From assembly GCA_947499095.1 (NCBI GenBank), contig CANMMR010000001.1, positions 124,001-188,000 of the forward strand: a stretch of 64,000 nucleotides of DNA. The letters are read 5' to 3'. This DNA comes from an uncultured Erythrobacter sp. (GTDB lineage Bacteria > Pseudomonadota > Alphaproteobacteria > Sphingomonadales > Sphingomonadaceae). The notes beneath the pieces were generated by a model, which was not told where the DNA came from, did no database searches, and saw only the letters and a list, made by a program, of their open reading frames with translations. Below, piece after piece: positions 41,398-51,854 of the stretch. A program made the position numbers and the translations under genes. Positions within the stretch are counted from its first letter, which is position 1, and each line of letters opens with the position of its first letter.

Positions 41398-41530
41398 AAC
41401 GGGTGGAAAAGGCTGCCGGTGAGGCGTAAGTGGGGCGCACGATACTGCGCGCCCGACCTAAGATGGGGAGGCGCGCGCCGCAAGCGCCGGTGCGACTATC
41501 CGGCCCGACGATACGCAAAGGACCCCGCCC

Positions 41531-43333
41531 ATGCTCATGCAGACATACGAAGCCCGCCTCGACGGATTGCGCAAGGAACTCGGCAAGCGCGGGCTCGACG
41601 GTTTCGTGATCCCGATCTCCGACGAGCATATGAGCGAATATGTCGGCAGCTATGCCCAGCGCCTCAAGTGGCTGACCGGTTTCGGCGGCAGCGCAGGCAG
41701 CGCCGTGGTGTTGAAGGACCGCGCGGCGATGTTCACCGACGGCCGCTACACCGTGCAGGTGCGCGAACAGGTCGACGGCAAGCTCTACGATTACCAGGAC
41801 GTGCCTGCGACCTCGCCCGCGAAATGGATCGCGGAGACTGCACCCCAGGGCGCGACCATCGGCTACGACGCCTGGCTGCACGGTATCGAATGGGCGGAAA
41901 GCGCGGAGAAGCTGTTCGCCAAGAAGGGCCTCAAGCTCGTTCCGGTGGACGGCAATCCGATCGACGCGATCTGGGACGACCAGCCCCAACCTTCCGCTGC
42001 CGAAGCTGTGCCGCATGACGACAAGCTCGCCGGTAGATCCAGCGCGGACAAGCGCGCCGAGGTCGCCGACTGGCTGAAGCGCGAAGGCTATGACGCCACC
42101 GTGGTCACTGCGCTCGACTCTGTCGCCTGGCTCCTCAACATGCGCGGCAAGGATGTCGACAACACGCCGGTCGCCCTGTCCTACGTGCTCGCCCATGCGG
42201 ATGGCACGGCCGAACTGTTCATCGCGCCGGAGAAGGTGACGCCCGCGCTGGCGCAGCACCTCGGCAATGCGGTGACCGTGCGCCCCCGAAGCGAGTTCGA
42301 GCCGGCACTGGCGGACCTCAAGGGCAAGACTGTCGCCGTCGACACGAACCACGCGGTCGCAGGTATTTTTCATGCGCTGGAAGCGGGCGGCGCGAAGGTC
42401 GTGCGCGACGGCGATCCCACGATCATGCCCAAGGCGATCAAGACGCCTGCCGAACAGCAGGGCCACCGCGATGCGCAGGCGCGCGACGGGGTCGCTGTCA
42501 GCCGCTTCCTGCGCTGGCTCGGCATCGAGGCATCCAAGGGCGGCGTGGACGAGCTTGCCGCCGCCGCCAAGCTGCGCGAATTCCGCGAGGACTGCGGCAT
42601 CCTGCGCGATGCGAGCTTCGACACGATCAGCGCCGCCGCGGGCCATGCCGCGCTGCCGCATTACAAGGTGGACGAGGAAAGCAATATCCCGATCCCGCCC
42701 TCCTCGATCTATCTCGTCGATTCGGGTGGGCAGTACGATGATGGCACGACCGATATCACGCGCACCGTGTGGATCGGCCCCGGCGAGCCGAGCGCGGAGA
42801 TGATCGAGCGCAATACGCGCGTGCTCAAAGGCCATATCCAACTTGCGATGCAGTATTTCCCCGACCAGACGACCGGCGGCGCTCTCGATGCATTGGCGCG
42901 CATGCATCTGTGGCAAGGCGGGGTGGATTACGGACACGGGACCGGCCACGGCGTCGGCAGCTATCTCTCGGTCCACGAAGGGCCGCAGCGCATCAGCAAG
43001 CCGGGCGGGGCCTTCCCAGGCACCGAAACGCCGCTCAGCGAAGGCATGATCCTGTCGAACGAGCCCGGCTACTACAAGCCCGGCGAATACGGCATCCGGA
43101 TCGAGAATCTCGTGCTGGTCGTCGAGGCACCGATCGCAAGCGAAGGCAAGTATCTCGGCTTCGAGACGCTGACCTTCGTGCCGCTCGACCGGACGCTGGT
43201 GGACAAGAGCCTGCTTACCGAGGCCGAGATCGGTTGGTGGAACCGCTATCACGAGCAGGTGGAGGCGATCCTCGGGCCGCAGATGCAGGGCGACGATCTA
43301 GACTGGCTGAAGGAGCAATGCGCGCCCTTGTAG
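41531..43333 (+). CDS. Xaa-Pro aminopeptidase, M24 family
   Basis: Removes an N-terminal residue preceding proline. The 600-residue length is the long aminopeptidase P type with two creatinase-like N-terminal domains. The dinuclear metal ligands are visible in the C-terminal pita-bread domain: D397 in VDSGGQY, a second Asp in TTDITRT, His in YGHGTGHGVG, Glu in SNEPGYY and Glu in IRIENL. SD and ATG are well placed. It lies divergent from oligopeptidase B, which suggests joint peptide use. Confidence 0.95.
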   Translation: MLMQTYEARLDGLRKELGKRGLDGFVIPISDEHMSEYVGSYAQRLKWLTGFGGSAGSAVVLKDRAAMFTDGRYTVQVREQVDGKLYDYQDVPATSPAKWIAETAPQGATIGYDAWLHGIEWAESAEKLFAKKGLKLVPVDGNPIDAIWDDQPQPSAAEAVPHDDKLAGRSSADKRAEVADWLKREGYDATVVTALDSVAWLLNMRGKDVDNTPVALSYVLAHADGTAELFIAPEKVTPALAQHLGNAVTVRPRSEFEPALADLKGKTVAVDTNHAVAGIFHALEAGGAKVVRDGDPTIMPKAIKTPAEQQGHRDAQARDGVAVSRFLRWLGIEASKGGVDELAAAAKLREFREDCGILRDASFDTISAAAGHAALPHYKVDEESNIPIPPSSIYLVDSGGQYDDGTTDITRTVWIGPGEPSAEMIERNTRVLKGHIQLAMQYFPDQTTGGALDALARMHLWQGGVDYGHGTGHGVGSYLSVHEGPQRISKPGGAFPGTETPLSEGMILSNEPGYYKPGEYGIRIENLVLVVEAPIASEGKYLGFETLTFVPLDRTLVDKSLLTEAEIGWWNRYHEQVEAILGPQMQGDDLDWLKEQCAPL

Positions 43334-43405
43334 GAGGCTCTTTGTTCTTTTAATGTTCTCCACGAATCGAAAGCGGTCGCGAGTCGCTGCCAGAGGAGAA
43401 ATGCC

Positions 43406-43801
43406 ATGATCGGTTACGTTACACTGGGAAGCCAGGACCTCGAACGCTCGGCCAAATTCTACGACCCGATCGCCGCCGAAATGGGCGTCGGGCGGATGAT
43501 GGAATTCCCGACCTTCATTGCGTGGGGCGATGCGAATGGCGCGCCCGGCATTGCCGCGACCAAGCCCTACGACGGCAATGCGCCCAGCGTCGGCAACGGC
43601 GTGATGGTGGCGCTCGAATGCAAGGACCGCGATCAGGTCAAGCGCCTGCACGAACTCGCGCTGGCCAATGGCGGCAGCGACGAGGGCGAGCCGGGTCCGC
43701 GCGGGGAGCCGGACGCAAACGGTATGGTATTCTACGCCGCCTATTTCCGCGATCCGGATGGCAACAAGCTCAACGCCTTCCTGATGGATAAGGCGGAATG
43801 A
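43406..43801 (+). CDS. VOC family (glyoxalase-like) protein
   Basis: A 131-residue VOC-fold protein: MIGYVTLGSQDLERSAKFYD is the first beta-alpha-beta element, and FYAAYFRDPDGNKLNAF the last, with the conserved DPDGN. VOC proteins bind a metal and act on small molecules such as methylglyoxal adducts or antibiotics; substrate unknown. Its ATGA stop overlap couples it to the following cupin. Confidence 0.88.
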   Translation: MIGYVTLGSQDLERSAKFYDPIAAEMGVGRMMEFPTFIAWGDANGAPGIAATKPYDGNAPSVGNGVMVALECKDRDQVKRLHELALANGGSDEGEPGPRGEPDANGMVFYAAYFRDPDGNKLNAFLMDKAE

Positions 43802-44202
43802 GCAAAGAGCCGCGCCGATTGGCCGAGAGCTTCGTGCATCTCGGCCTCGGCGCGACGGCCGTGCCGCAGCCGCCCTTCGAAGGCGGGATGGAGTGGTACG
43901 AAGGTTATGGCCAGCGCCACGGCGCGGACGGGCGCGAAGGCCGGCTCGTCAGCCAGTACACTTTCACCGAGGACTGGGACAGCTGGGAAATGCACCCCGT
44001 CGGCGACGAAGTGGTGATCTGCACGGAGGGCCGGATGGTGCTGACGCAGGAATTTCCCGATGGTCGGCAGAAGCAGGTCGCGCTGGAGGCTGGCGAATAT
44101 GCTATCAACGCGCCCGGCGTCTGGCACACCGCCGACATCGAGGGGACCGCCACGGCGATCTTCATCACCGCCGGCGAAGGCACGCAGCACCGCCCACGCT
44201 GA
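43798..44202 (+). CDS. Cupin domain protein
   Basis: A 134-residue single-cupin protein. The beta-barrel shows WEMHPVGDEVVICTEGRMVL, then LEAGEYAINAPGVWHTADIEG, which carries the second cupin motif with its His. It begins with the ATG overlapping the VOC stop. Metal and substrate are unknown; pairing with a VOC protein suggests a shared small-molecule task. Confidence 0.85.
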   Translation: MSKEPRRLAESFVHLGLGATAVPQPPFEGGMEWYEGYGQRHGADGREGRLVSQYTFTEDWDSWEMHPVGDEVVICTEGRMVLTQEFPDGRQKQVALEAGEYAINAPGVWHTADIEGTATAIFITAGEGTQHRPR

Positions 44203-44402
44203 CCGGTCCCCGGGTGGCGCTGTCGCATGGATGAACGACGTCGATCGTACGATACAATCCGTTACAATTCCCTAGCGATCCGGGATATTGCTGCGACATG
44301 GCAGGCCTAGAAAGGGCATACGAGCTGCGGCGGACGAACCGGTCTCCCTCCCCCTCCCCCGCCGTCGCAGCTCTCCGATTTGAACCCTTACGGAGATTTG
44401 CA

Positions 44403-45089
44403 ATGCGCAAGACCATTCATTCCCTTTCCGCCGCCGCGCTCGCCCTGACCGGCGGCGTTGCGTACGCCCAGAAGGGCGAACGTGCCGATGCCAATGGCGA
44501 CGGGGTCATCACCCTTGCCGAAATGCAGGCCGGATCGGCCGAGCGGTTCGCTCGCATGGACAGCAATTCCGATGGCGTGCTGAACACCGCCGACCGTAAG
44601 GCCAAGATGGCCGAGCATTTCGCCCGCATCGACGCCGACGATGACGGCGAAGTCACGCAGGCCGAAATGCAGGCTGCCCACGAAGCTCGTCGCGCCAAGC
44701 GGGCCGAGCGCATGGCCGAGCGCGGCGTGGAGCGCACCGAGCGGATGAACCGCCGTAGCGGCAATCGCGCCGAACGCATGGCAGAGCGCTTCGCGGCGGC
44801 AGACACCGACAATTCGGGCGGTCTGACCATGGCCGAGATGCAGGCGATGCACGAAGCCCGCGGCGAACGCGGTCATCGCGGCAAACGCGGCATGAACCGC
44901 ATGGCGCGCCTCGACACCAATGGCGATCAGGCGATCAGCAAGGCCGACTTCGACGCGCAGGTTGCCGCCCGCTTCGCCCGGCTCGATACCGACGGCAATG
45001 GCCAGGTGACGGCGGATGAACGCGAAGCCGCGAAGGCCGAACGCCGTGCCCAGCGGCGGGAACGCCGCGCAGCGCGCCAAGCCCAGTAA
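44403..45089 (+). CDS. Exported six-EF-hand protein
   Basis: A 228-residue secreted protein: signal peptide MRKTIHSLSAAALALTGGVAYA, then six EF-hand-like loops: DANGDGVITLAEM, DSNSDGVLNTADR, DADDDGEVTQAEM, DTDNSGGLTMAEM, DTNGDQAISKADF and DTDGNGQVTADER. Arg/Ala/Glu-rich helices connect them. It should bind several calcium ions (or other cations) in the periplasm. The ATG at 44403 is chosen because it starts the signal peptide. A palindromic hairpin (AAGCGCT/AGCGCTT, 45088-45109) follows the stop. It is followed 63 bp later by a two-component system in the same direction. Confidence 0.9.
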   Translation: MRKTIHSLSAAALALTGGVAYAQKGERADANGDGVITLAEMQAGSAERFARMDSNSDGVLNTADRKAKMAEHFARIDADDDGEVTQAEMQAAHEARRAKRAERMAERGVERTERMNRRSGNRAERMAERFAAADTDNSGGLTMAEMQAMHEARGERGHRGKRGMNRMARLDTNGDQAISKADFDAQVAARFARLDTDGNGQVTADEREAAKAERRAQRRERRAARQAQ

Positions 45090-45152
45090 GCGCTGTAGAG
45101 TAAGCGCTTGATCGCGTGCCGACTTACCCAGTAGGCGCGGCGAGGACAGACC

Positions 45153-45887
45153 ATGACCGACACCGCGCCCACCACCCTCCTGCTCGTCGACGACGAGCCG
45201 GGACTACGGGAACCCCTGGCGGAATATCTCTCCGGCCAGGGGTTTTCCGTGCTCGAGGCGGAAAGCGCCGCTGCTGCGCGCACCACGCTCGGCGAAACGA
45301 CACCCGATCTCGTCCTGCTCGACATCATGATGCCGGGCGAGGACGGCTTGTCGCTCTGCCGCCATCTCGTGGAGACGCGGGATCTGCCGGTGATCCTGCT
45401 GACCGCGCGTGGCGAAGCGACCGACCGGATCGTCGGTCTCGAGATCGGCGCGGACGATTATGTCACGAAGCCCTTCGAACCGCGCGAACTGGTCGCCCGC
45501 ATCCGTTCGGTCCTGCGCCGATCCGAACGCGCTCCGATCATGCAAGACGAGGAGTTGGTCTATCGCTTCGATGGCTGGACGCTCGACCCGCTCAAGCGCA
45601 AGCTTCTCGATCCGGACGGCGCGACCGTGCCCATCTCGACCGCCGAATTCCGCATGCTGCGCGCCTTTTGCGACCATCCCCGTCAAGTGCTCGACCGCGA
45701 CCGCCTGCTCGATATGGTGCAGGGCCGCGAAGCGCAATTGTTCGACCGCGCCGTCGACAACCAGGTCAGCCGCCTGCGCCGCAAGATCGAGGCCGACAGT
45801 CGCAATCCGCAGCTGATCCAGACCGTGCGCGGGGGCGGCTATCGCCTCTCTGCCGACGTGACCCGAACCGGCCGCGAAACCCGATGA
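45153..45887 (+). CDS. OmpR-family response regulator
   Basis: A 244-residue regulator. The receiver domain has the acidic pair DDEP, the phospho-acceptor D57 in VLLDIMMPGEDG, the conserved Thr in VILLTARGE, and the lysine in YVTKPFEPREL. The C-terminal winged helix shows ISTAEFRMLRAFCDHPRQVL and NQVSRLRRKIEAD. Its stop overlaps the ATG of the histidine kinase (ATGA). The signal is unknown. Confidence 0.95.
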   Translation: MTDTAPTTLLLVDDEPGLREPLAEYLSGQGFSVLEAESAAAARTTLGETTPDLVLLDIMMPGEDGLSLCRHLVETRDLPVILLTARGEATDRIVGLEIGADDYVTKPFEPRELVARIRSVLRRSERAPIMQDEELVYRFDGWTLDPLKRKLLDPDGATVPISTAEFRMLRAFCDHPRQVLDRDRLLDMVQGREAQLFDRAVDNQVSRLRRKIEADSRNPQLIQTVRGGGYRLSADVTRTGRETR

Positions 45888-47290
45888 CGAGGCTGCTGCC
45901 CCGCAGCCTGTTCGGCCAGGTGATGCTGGCCATGGCGGTCGCCCTGCTGATCGCGCAGGCGATCTCAACCACGCTGCTCTACCGCGCCGCCGAACAGCGC
46001 CGCGAGCTGGCATTGGCCAACGCCGCCGCCTTCCAGCTGGTGACCGGACAGGCCAGGGCAGAGGGCCGTCGCGATGGGACGCGCCAACGTTTCCGACGGT
46101 ACGACAGGCGGGAGCTCCGCGGCCCCCGCCTGCCACGCCGCCTGCGCTATTCGGAAAGCGAAACCAGCCCGCTAGGCGCAGCGGATATCCGCCTATCCGA
46201 TCGCGAAACCGCCTTGCGCGAGGTGCTTGAGGCGCAGGGCATCGCTATCGAGCAACTCGTTGTCGCCCGCCGCGCGACACTCGCCGACCCGCTGATTGCC
46301 AAGGCACAGGAACGCTTTCCCCGTCTCGCCGCGCGCCTGCGCGATGCACCGAAGGAAATGCTCGTCGTCGGCCTGCGCCAGCAGGGCAGCGACATTTGGC
46401 AGGTCGCGCGCCTGCCGATCCCCCCGCGCGACCGCTCGATTATGCGTACACTCGTTTTCCAGACGGTGATCCTGTTCATCGTGCTCTTCGGCCTGCTGTG
46501 GTTCGTGCTGCGGCGGATCACGCGGCCGCTCGCCGCGCTGGCGGACAGCACCCGACGATTCGGCGGGATCGGCCATCCCGAAACGCCGGTGCACCCGACC
46601 GGGCCGGACGATGTGCGCAACCTGATCGAAGCGCATAACGCCATGCAGGCGCGCATCGGCGCCATGCTGGACGAGAAGGACGTGATGCTCGGCGCCATCG
46701 GGCACGATCTCAAGACACCCCTCGCCGCGCTGCGTGTGCGGGTCGAGGGCGTCGAGGACGACACTGCCCGCGCCCGCATGGTGGGCAGCATCGAGGACAT
46801 CACCCGCACGCTCGACGAAATCCTGCTGCTGGCCCGCCTCGGCCGCTCGGACCGTCCTGCGGAACGCACCGATCTCTACGCGCTGCTAGTGTCGGTGGTG
46901 GAGGAATTCGAGGACATGGGCGAGCCGGTAGTGCTGCTGGAGGGCGACCGGATGGCGGCCCCCGTCCACCTCACCTGGGCGAAGCGCGCCGTACGCAACC
47001 TCGTCTCCAACGCGCTGCGCTACGGCGGGTCGGCGGAAATCGCACTGGCCCGCGATCGCGGCGAGGCGGTCATCGCGGTCGAAGACAACGGCCCCGGCAT
47101 CCCGGACGATCGCATCGCCGAAATGCTCGAGCCCTTCACTCGCGGCGAGGCAAGCCGTAACCGCGCTACCGGCGGCGCAGGCCTAGGCCTCACCATCGCC
47201 CGTGCCATCGCCGAACAGCATGGCGGCAGGCTGGTGCTGAGGAACCGGACGCAAGGCGGCTTGCGCGCGGAATTGCGTATTCCCTTTTGA
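45884..47290 (+). CDS. Membrane sensor histidine kinase
   Basis: A 468-residue EnvZ-like kinase. TM1 is at about 8-30, a periplasmic domain at about 31-185 with a markedly Arg-rich stretch near residues 55-85, TM2 (LVFQTVILFIVLFGLLWFVL, 20 residues), HAMP, HisKA with H274 in AIGHDLKTPLAALRV, and an HATPase with NALRYGG, DNGPGIPDD and GGAGLGLTIARAI. It is coupled to its OmpR-type partner. The preceding exported EF-hand protein could feed it a divalent-cation signal; this is inference. Confidence 0.94.
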   Translation: MTRLLPRSLFGQVMLAMAVALLIAQAISTTLLYRAAEQRRELALANAAAFQLVTGQARAEGRRDGTRQRFRRYDRRELRGPRLPRRLRYSESETSPLGAADIRLSDRETALREVLEAQGIAIEQLVVARRATLADPLIAKAQERFPRLAARLRDAPKEMLVVGLRQQGSDIWQVARLPIPPRDRSIMRTLVFQTVILFIVLFGLLWFVLRRITRPLAALADSTRRFGGIGHPETPVHPTGPDDVRNLIEAHNAMQARIGAMLDEKDVMLGAIGHDLKTPLAALRVRVEGVEDDTARARMVGSIEDITRTLDEILLLARLGRSDRPAERTDLYALLVSVVEEFEDMGEPVVLLEGDRMAAPVHLTWAKRAVRNLVSNALRYGGSAEIALARDRGEAVIAVEDNGPGIPDDRIAEMLEPFTRGEASRNRATGGAGLGLTIARAIAEQHGGRLVLRNRTQGGLRAELRIPF

Positions 47291-47314
47291 ACGGGCGGTA
47301 CCGGCCCACCCCGC

Positions 47315-48841
47315 CTACCGCATCAATCCGCCCACGATATTGCGCACGAAAGCGTTGAGGCCGGTGCGCACCGGATCCGCGCTCGATTTCTTGCCGAGCA
47401 CCGTCGCCACCGCGACCGAGGTGAGCGAACCTGCCGCTGCCCGCGCCGCCGCCTTGCCCGCCTTGGACCACATCGAAGGGGTCTTGCGCTCCTGCTTGGC
47501 GACCTCTTCGCGGCCTTTCTTCTCGACTTGCTTCGCCGTCTCCGCGGCGTCGGCAGTCTTCGCGGCAAGCACTTCCTCCGCGCTTTCGCGATCGACCGGC
47601 TCGTCGTACTTCCCGTCGAGATCGCTTACCGAATTGATGATCTTGCGCTCTTTCTCGGTGACCGGGCCGAGGCGCGAGTGCGGCGGCTTGATCAGCGTGC
47701 GCTGGACCACCGATGGCGCGCCATCCTCGTCCAGCGTCGAAACGAGCGCCTCGCCGACCTTCAGCTCGGTGATCGCCTGCTCGACATCGAGCTCGGGATT
47801 GATGCGGAACGTCTCTGCCGCCGCCTTGATCGCCCGCTGGTCGCGCGGAGTGAAAGCGCGCAGTGCATGCTGGATGCGATTACCCAGCTGCCCGGCGATC
47901 TTCTCGGGGATATCGATCGGGTTTTGCGTGACGAAATAGACGCCCACGCCCTTGGAGCGGATCAGGCGGACGACCTGCTCCACCTTATCCTCCAGCGCTT
48001 CGGGCGCGTCGTCGAACAGCAGGTGCGCCTCGTCGAAGAAGAACACCAGCTTCGGCTTTTCCGGATCGCCCACCTCGGGCAGCGTCTCGAACAGTTCGGC
48101 GAGCAGCCAGAGCAGGAAGGTCGCGTAGAGCTTCGGGCTGCGCATCAGCCTGTCGGCGGCGAGGATATTGATCATCCCGCGCCCCTGCTCGTCGACGGCG
48201 AGGAAATCGACGATCTCCAGCGCCGGCTCGCCGAAGAACATGTCCGCGCCCTGGCTCTCGAAGCTGAGCAGCTGGCGCTGGATTGCGCCGACGCTGGCCT
48301 TGGACACGTTGCCGTAGGTGCCCGACAGATCCTTTGCATTCTCGTAAGCGAAGCTCAGCATAGCCTGCAGGTCGCCTAGGTCGAGCAGCAGCAGATTGTT
48401 CTCGTCCGCATAGCGGAACACGATATTGAGCACGCCTTCCTGCGTATCGTTCAAATCGAGCAGGCGCGCGAGCAGCAGCGGGCCCATTTCCGAGATCGTC
48501 GTGCGGATTGGGAAGCCCTTCTCGCCATACAGATCCCAGAACACCGCCGCATTGTCGGCATAGGCATAGTTTTCCATGCCCAGTTCTTTCGCGCGTCCTT
48601 CTAACTTGTCGGCATGCTTGAACTGCGGCGAGCCGGCCATGGCGATGCCCGAAAGATCGCCCTTCACATCGGCCACGAAGACCGGGACGCCATTGGCGGA
48701 AAAGCTCTCGGCCAGCCCCTGCAGCGTCACCGTCTTGCCGGTGCCGGTCGCCCCGGCGATCAGCCCGTGGCGATTGGCCTGCGCGAGGCGCAGATGCTGG
48801 TTCTCGCCATTGCCGCCCAGTCCGAGGAAAATGTCACCCAT
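47315..48841 (-). CDS. HerA-like ATPase, DUF853 family (YjgR-like)
   Basis: A 508-residue P-loop ATPase related to HerA/FtsK. The N-terminal motor has Walker [17 protein letters not shown], and Walker [11 protein letters not shown]. The middle shows [20 protein letters not shown]. The C-terminal third is a Glu/Lys/Ala-rich region with a [13 protein letters not shown] segment. Its role in bacteria is unknown; DNA end processing or translocation is plausible. The ATG at 48841 gives the natural N-terminus MGDIFLGLG; a longer frame to 48973 is not supported. It is divergent from pabBC. Confidence 0.85.
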   Translation of the reverse strand: MGDIFLGLGGNGENQHLRLAQANRHGLIAGATGTGKTVTLQGLAESFSANGVPVFVADVKGDLSGIAMAGSPQFKHADKLEGRAKELGMENYAYADNAAVFWDLYGEKGFPIRTTISEMGPLLLARLLDLNDTQEGVLNIVFRYADENNLLLLDLGDLQAMLSFAYENAKDLSGTYGNVSKASVGAIQRQLLSFESQGADMFFGEPALEIVDFLAVDEQGRGMINILAADRLMRSPKLYATFLLWLLAELFETLPEVGDPEKPKLVFFFDEAHLLFDDAPEALEDKVEQVVRLIRSKGVGVYFVTQNPIDIPEKIAGQLGNRIQHALRAFTPRDQRAIKAAAETFRINPELDVEQAITELKVGEALVSTLDEDGAPSVVQRTLIKPPHSRLGPVTEKERKIINSVSDLDGKYDEPVDRESAEEVLAAKTADAAETAKQVEKKGREEVAKQERKTPSMWSKAGKAAARAAAGSLTSVAVATVLGKKSSADPVRTGLNAFVRNIVGGLMR

Positions 48842-48950
48842 GAAAAATCCGCTCCCGAAATCCGATCGGGCTGCGGTGTGGCGCAGGGCGCGGCTCGAGG
48901 TCAAGCTATCCCTCGACAGCGCTGCGCCAGCGGGTAAAGGCTGTCCCACG

Positions 48951-50762
48951 ATGACCGACCGGCATCCCTTCATCCTGCTCGACGATGCGCGCGCCAGCGG
49001 CGCGGCCGATGCCCTGCTGTTCGAGAAGCCGCGCGAAACCTTCGTGGCACGGAGGCCGGACGAGGTCGAAGGGGTCCTCGCGCAGGCCGATGCCGCGCGG
49101 CGCGATGGCGGCGAACTGGCAGGCTATATCGCCTATGAAGCAGGACTGGCGCTGGAACCGAAACTGGCGGCGCTGGCCGAAGCGCGCAGCGGCGGGGCAG
49201 GACCGCTGGTCTGGCTCGGCCTGTTCGACGCGCCGACGCGAATTCCCGCTGCCGAAGTTCCCGCGTGGCTGACCAGCCATGCGAAGAGCAACGGCAGCGT
49301 CGGGCCGCTCGAGCCGCAGCTTTCGCCTGGCGGCTATTCCGTAGCGTTCGAGACGCTCCAGCAGGCAATCCGCGCAGGCGATATCTACCAGGCGAACCTC
49401 ACCTTTCCGCTCGCGGGCAACTTCACCGGCGACCCGCTCGGCCTCTATGCGGCGCTGCGCCCGGCGGCCCAGGCTGGCTATGGCGGCGTGGTGTTCGATG
49501 GCTCGCATTGGCTGCTCAGTCTCAGCCCGGAGCTCTTCGTATCGCTCAAGAAGCGCGAGGCGAAGGCGAAGCCGATGAAAGGCACGCGCCCGCGGATGGC
49601 GGAAGCGGAATCCGACCGCGCGATGGCCGAGGAGCTGGCCAGTTCGGTAAAGGATAAGGCCGAGAACCTGATGATCGTCGATCTGATGCGCAACGATCTC
49701 AGCCGCGTGGCCGAGCCGGGCAGCGTCCGGGTGGACGAGCCCTTCGCCATCGAAAGCTACCCTACGGTCCACCAGATGGTCAGCGTGGTTCGCGCTCAGC
49801 TGAAGGCCGGTGAAGGCGCAGTCGATCTCGTGCGCGCGCTGTTCCCCTGCGGCTCGATCACCGGCGCGCCGAAGATCCGCGCGTTGGAGCTGATCGACGA
49901 GGTCGAGACCGCGCCGCGCGGCCCCTATTGCGGGGCGATCGGCCGGATCGGTGCAGACGGCGATGCCGCCTTCAATGTCGCGATCCGCACGCTGCGCCTG
50001 ACCGAGATCGAGAACGGTCGCGGCAAGGCCGTGCTCGGCGTCGGCGGAGCGATCGTCGCCGACAGCGAGCCACGCACCGAATGGCGCGAGGCGCTGCTGA
50101 AGGGTGCCTTCGCGCGCGCCAGTTCGCCCGACCACCGCGCCGCGCAATTCGACCTGATCGAGACCATGCGTTTCACGCCCGACGACGGCATCCCCATGCT
50201 GGAAGCGCATCTCGAGCGGATGAAAGCCAGCGCAGCGGAACTCGGCTTTGCCTTCGACCGGCACGAAGCGCGCAACCAGCTGCACGCCCTGTGCTTCGTA
50301 ATCGAGAAACCGAGCCGCGTCCGCCTGCTCGCCTCGCGCAGCGGGGCGATCGCGCTCGAAGCGCTCGACATGCCGCAGGCCTGGCCCGATCCCGCGACCG
50401 CCGTGGTCATGCCGCTACCGGTCGACCCGGGCGACTGGCGCCTGCGCCACAAAACCAGCGACCGCTCCTTCTACGACGAGGCGCGCAACATCGCTTGGCA
50501 GCGCGGCGCGCAGGAGGCGCTGTTCGTGCGCGAAGACGGCCTGCTGACCGAAGGCAGCATTACCAATATTTTCGTGCGCGGGGAGGACGGCGTGTGGCTT
50601 ACCCCGCCTGCCTCGCTCGGCCTGCTACCCGGCGTGCTCCGCCAGTCGCTAATCGCCAGCGGCGAAGCGCGCGAGGCGGCATTGCGGATCGAAGATCTCG
50701 AAAACGGATTTCATCTCGGCAACGGCCTGCGCCTGATGCTGGCAGCAAGGCTCAAAACATGA
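48951..50762 (+). CDS. Aminodeoxychorismate synthase component I / 4-amino-4-deoxychorismate lyase fusion
   Basis: A 603-residue bifunctional folate-pathway protein. The first 350 or so residues are PabB ([52 protein letters not shown] and [20 protein letters not shown]). The last 220 are a PabC-type PLP lyase, with [18 protein letters not shown] and [10 protein letters not shown]. It makes p-aminobenzoate from chorismate together with a PabA elsewhere. The ATG at 48951 begins [12 protein letters not shown]; a longer opening to 48576 overlaps the divergent neighbour. Its stop overlaps rluA (ATGA). Confidence 0.93.
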   Translation: MTDRHPFILLDDARASGAADALLFEKPRETFVARRPDEVEGVLAQADAARRDGGELAGYIAYEAGLALEPKLAALAEARSGGAGPLVWLGLFDAPTRIPAAEVPAWLTSHAKSNGSVGPLEPQLSPGGYSVAFETLQQAIRAGDIYQANLTFPLAGNFTGDPLGLYAALRPAAQAGYGGVVFDGSHWLLSLSPELFVSLKKREAKAKPMKGTRPRMAEAESDRAMAEELASSVKDKAENLMIVDLMRNDLSRVAEPGSVRVDEPFAIESYPTVHQMVSVVRAQLKAGEGAVDLVRALFPCGSITGAPKIRALELIDEVETAPRGPYCGAIGRIGADGDAAFNVAIRTLRLTEIENGRGKAVLGVGGAIVADSEPRTEWREALLKGAFARASSPDHRAAQFDLIETMRFTPDDGIPMLEAHLERMKASAAELGFAFDRHEARNQLHALCFVIEKPSRVRLLASRSGAIALEALDMPQAWPDPATAVVMPLPVDPGDWRLRHKTSDRSFYDEARNIAWQRGAQEALFVREDGLLTEGSITNIFVRGEDGVWLTPPASLGLLPGVLRQSLIASGEAREAALRIEDLENGFHLGNGLRLMLAARLKT

Positions 50763-51415
50763 CCGACATCCCGATCCTCTTCGAAGACGGCGAGGCGCTG
50801 GTGATCGACAAGTCCGGCGGGCTACCGATCGAGCGGCCGCGCAAGGGCGGCATCAGCCTCGAAGATCACTACGAGCAGCTGAAACTCGGCTTCCAGCGTC
50901 CGCCCATGCCGGTGCACCGGCTCGACACCGATACGAGCGGCTGTCTGCTGCTGGCACGCAATCCCAAGGCGCTGAAGCGCTTCGCCAGGGCCTTCGAGGA
51001 GCGGCAGGTGGAGAAGCGCTATCTCGGCATCCTCGACGGGGTGCCGGAGGAGGCGGAGGGCACGATCGAGCTGTCGCTCGCCAAGATCAGCAGCGCCGAA
51101 AAGGGCTGGCGGATGATCGCTGCGAAGAAGGGCAAACCTTCCGTCACCCACTGGCGCACGCTCGATGTGAAAGACGGTCGCGCGCTGCTCGAATTTCGCC
51201 CGGAAACCGGGCGCACCCACCAGATCCGCGTCCATGCGCTGACCGGTCTCGGCATCCCGCTGCTCGGCGATCCGGTCTATGGCAGCGGCAAGGGCGCACG
51301 GCGGACCATGCTGCATGCCGCCGCGCTGACGGTGCCGCGCGAGGGCAAGCCGCCCATCGAAGCGACCTCACCCCTTCCACGCGACTTTGCGGCGCTCGGC
51401 TATTTCGATGGGTAA
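50759..51415 (+). CDS. RluA family pseudouridine synthase
   Basis: A 218-residue pseudouridine synthase. The catalytic motif is MPVHRLDTDTSGCLLLARN with the nucleophilic Asp in HRLDTDT, and RPETGRTHQIRVHA completes the family signature. There is no S4 domain, so it is the short RluA type. It modifies a uridine in rRNA or tRNA; the exact site is unknown. It overlaps pabBC upstream by 4 bp and the ArfB gene downstream by 8 bp. Confidence 0.9.
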   Translation: MTDIPILFEDGEALVIDKSGGLPIERPRKGGISLEDHYEQLKLGFQRPPMPVHRLDTDTSGCLLLARNPKALKRFARAFEERQVEKRYLGILDGVPEEAEGTIELSLAKISSAEKGWRMIAAKKGKPSVTHWRTLDVKDGRALLEFRPETGRTHQIRVHALTGLGIPLLGDPVYGSGKGARRTMLHAAALTVPREGKPPIEATSPLPRDFAALGYFDG

Positions 51416-51812
51416 GATTGCCGACCGGGCGCTGGAGATTGCGGAGGAGAAGTTCATCGCCTCCTCCGGTCCCGGCGGCCAGAACGTCAACAAGGTCGCG
51501 ACATCGGTGCAACTGCGGGTCGACGTGTTCCAGATCGGCATGCCGCCGGACGCTTTCGAACGGCTGAAAGAGATTGCCGGCAGCAAGCTGACCAAAGGCG
51601 GAGAGATCGTCCTCACCGCCAACGAATATCGCACTCAGGAGCAGAATCGCGAGGCCGCCCGCGATCGCCTCGTCGCGCTACTGAACGAGGCGCTAACCCC
51701 GCCGAAGCAGCGCAAGAAGAGCCGCGTGAACCGTGTCGGCAAGGTGAAGCGGCTGAAAGCCAAGAAGGCGCGCGGCGAAGTGAAGGCGAACCGGGGCCCG
51801 GTGAAGCTGTAG
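51408..51812 (+). CDS. arfB: Alternative ribosome-rescue factor ArfB (peptidyl-tRNA hydrolase)
   Basis: A 134-residue protein with the release-factor GGQ motif in IASSGPGGQNVNKVATSVQLR (cited as SSGPGGQNVNKVATS), followed by the RF2-like domain and a basic Lys/Arg-rich C-terminal tail (PKQRKKSRVNRVGKVKRL) that enters the empty mRNA channel. It releases stalled peptides from non-stop ribosomes. The ATG at 51408 begins MGKIADRALEI. It overlaps rluA by 8 bp and is followed by a good terminator. Confidence 0.93.
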   Translation: MGKIADRALEIAEEKFIASSGPGGQNVNKVATSVQLRVDVFQIGMPPDAFERLKEIAGSKLTKGGEIVLTANEYRTQEQNREAARDRLVALLNEALTPPKQRKKSRVNRVGKVKRLKAKKARGEVKANRGPVKL

Positions 51813-51854
51813 CGACGCTTGACTTTTCCCCGTGAATCACACAAAGGGCGCGCC

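Noticed and set aside
39910..42018. A 702-residue open frame antisense to oligopeptidase B that runs on into aminopeptidase P in another frame
   Set aside because: Both real genes have complete catalytic residues; the overlapping frame has none.
46147..46869. Antisense frame over the histidine kinase
   Set aside because: The kinase reads through with all its motifs, and the antisense frame is Arg/Ser-rich without a domain.
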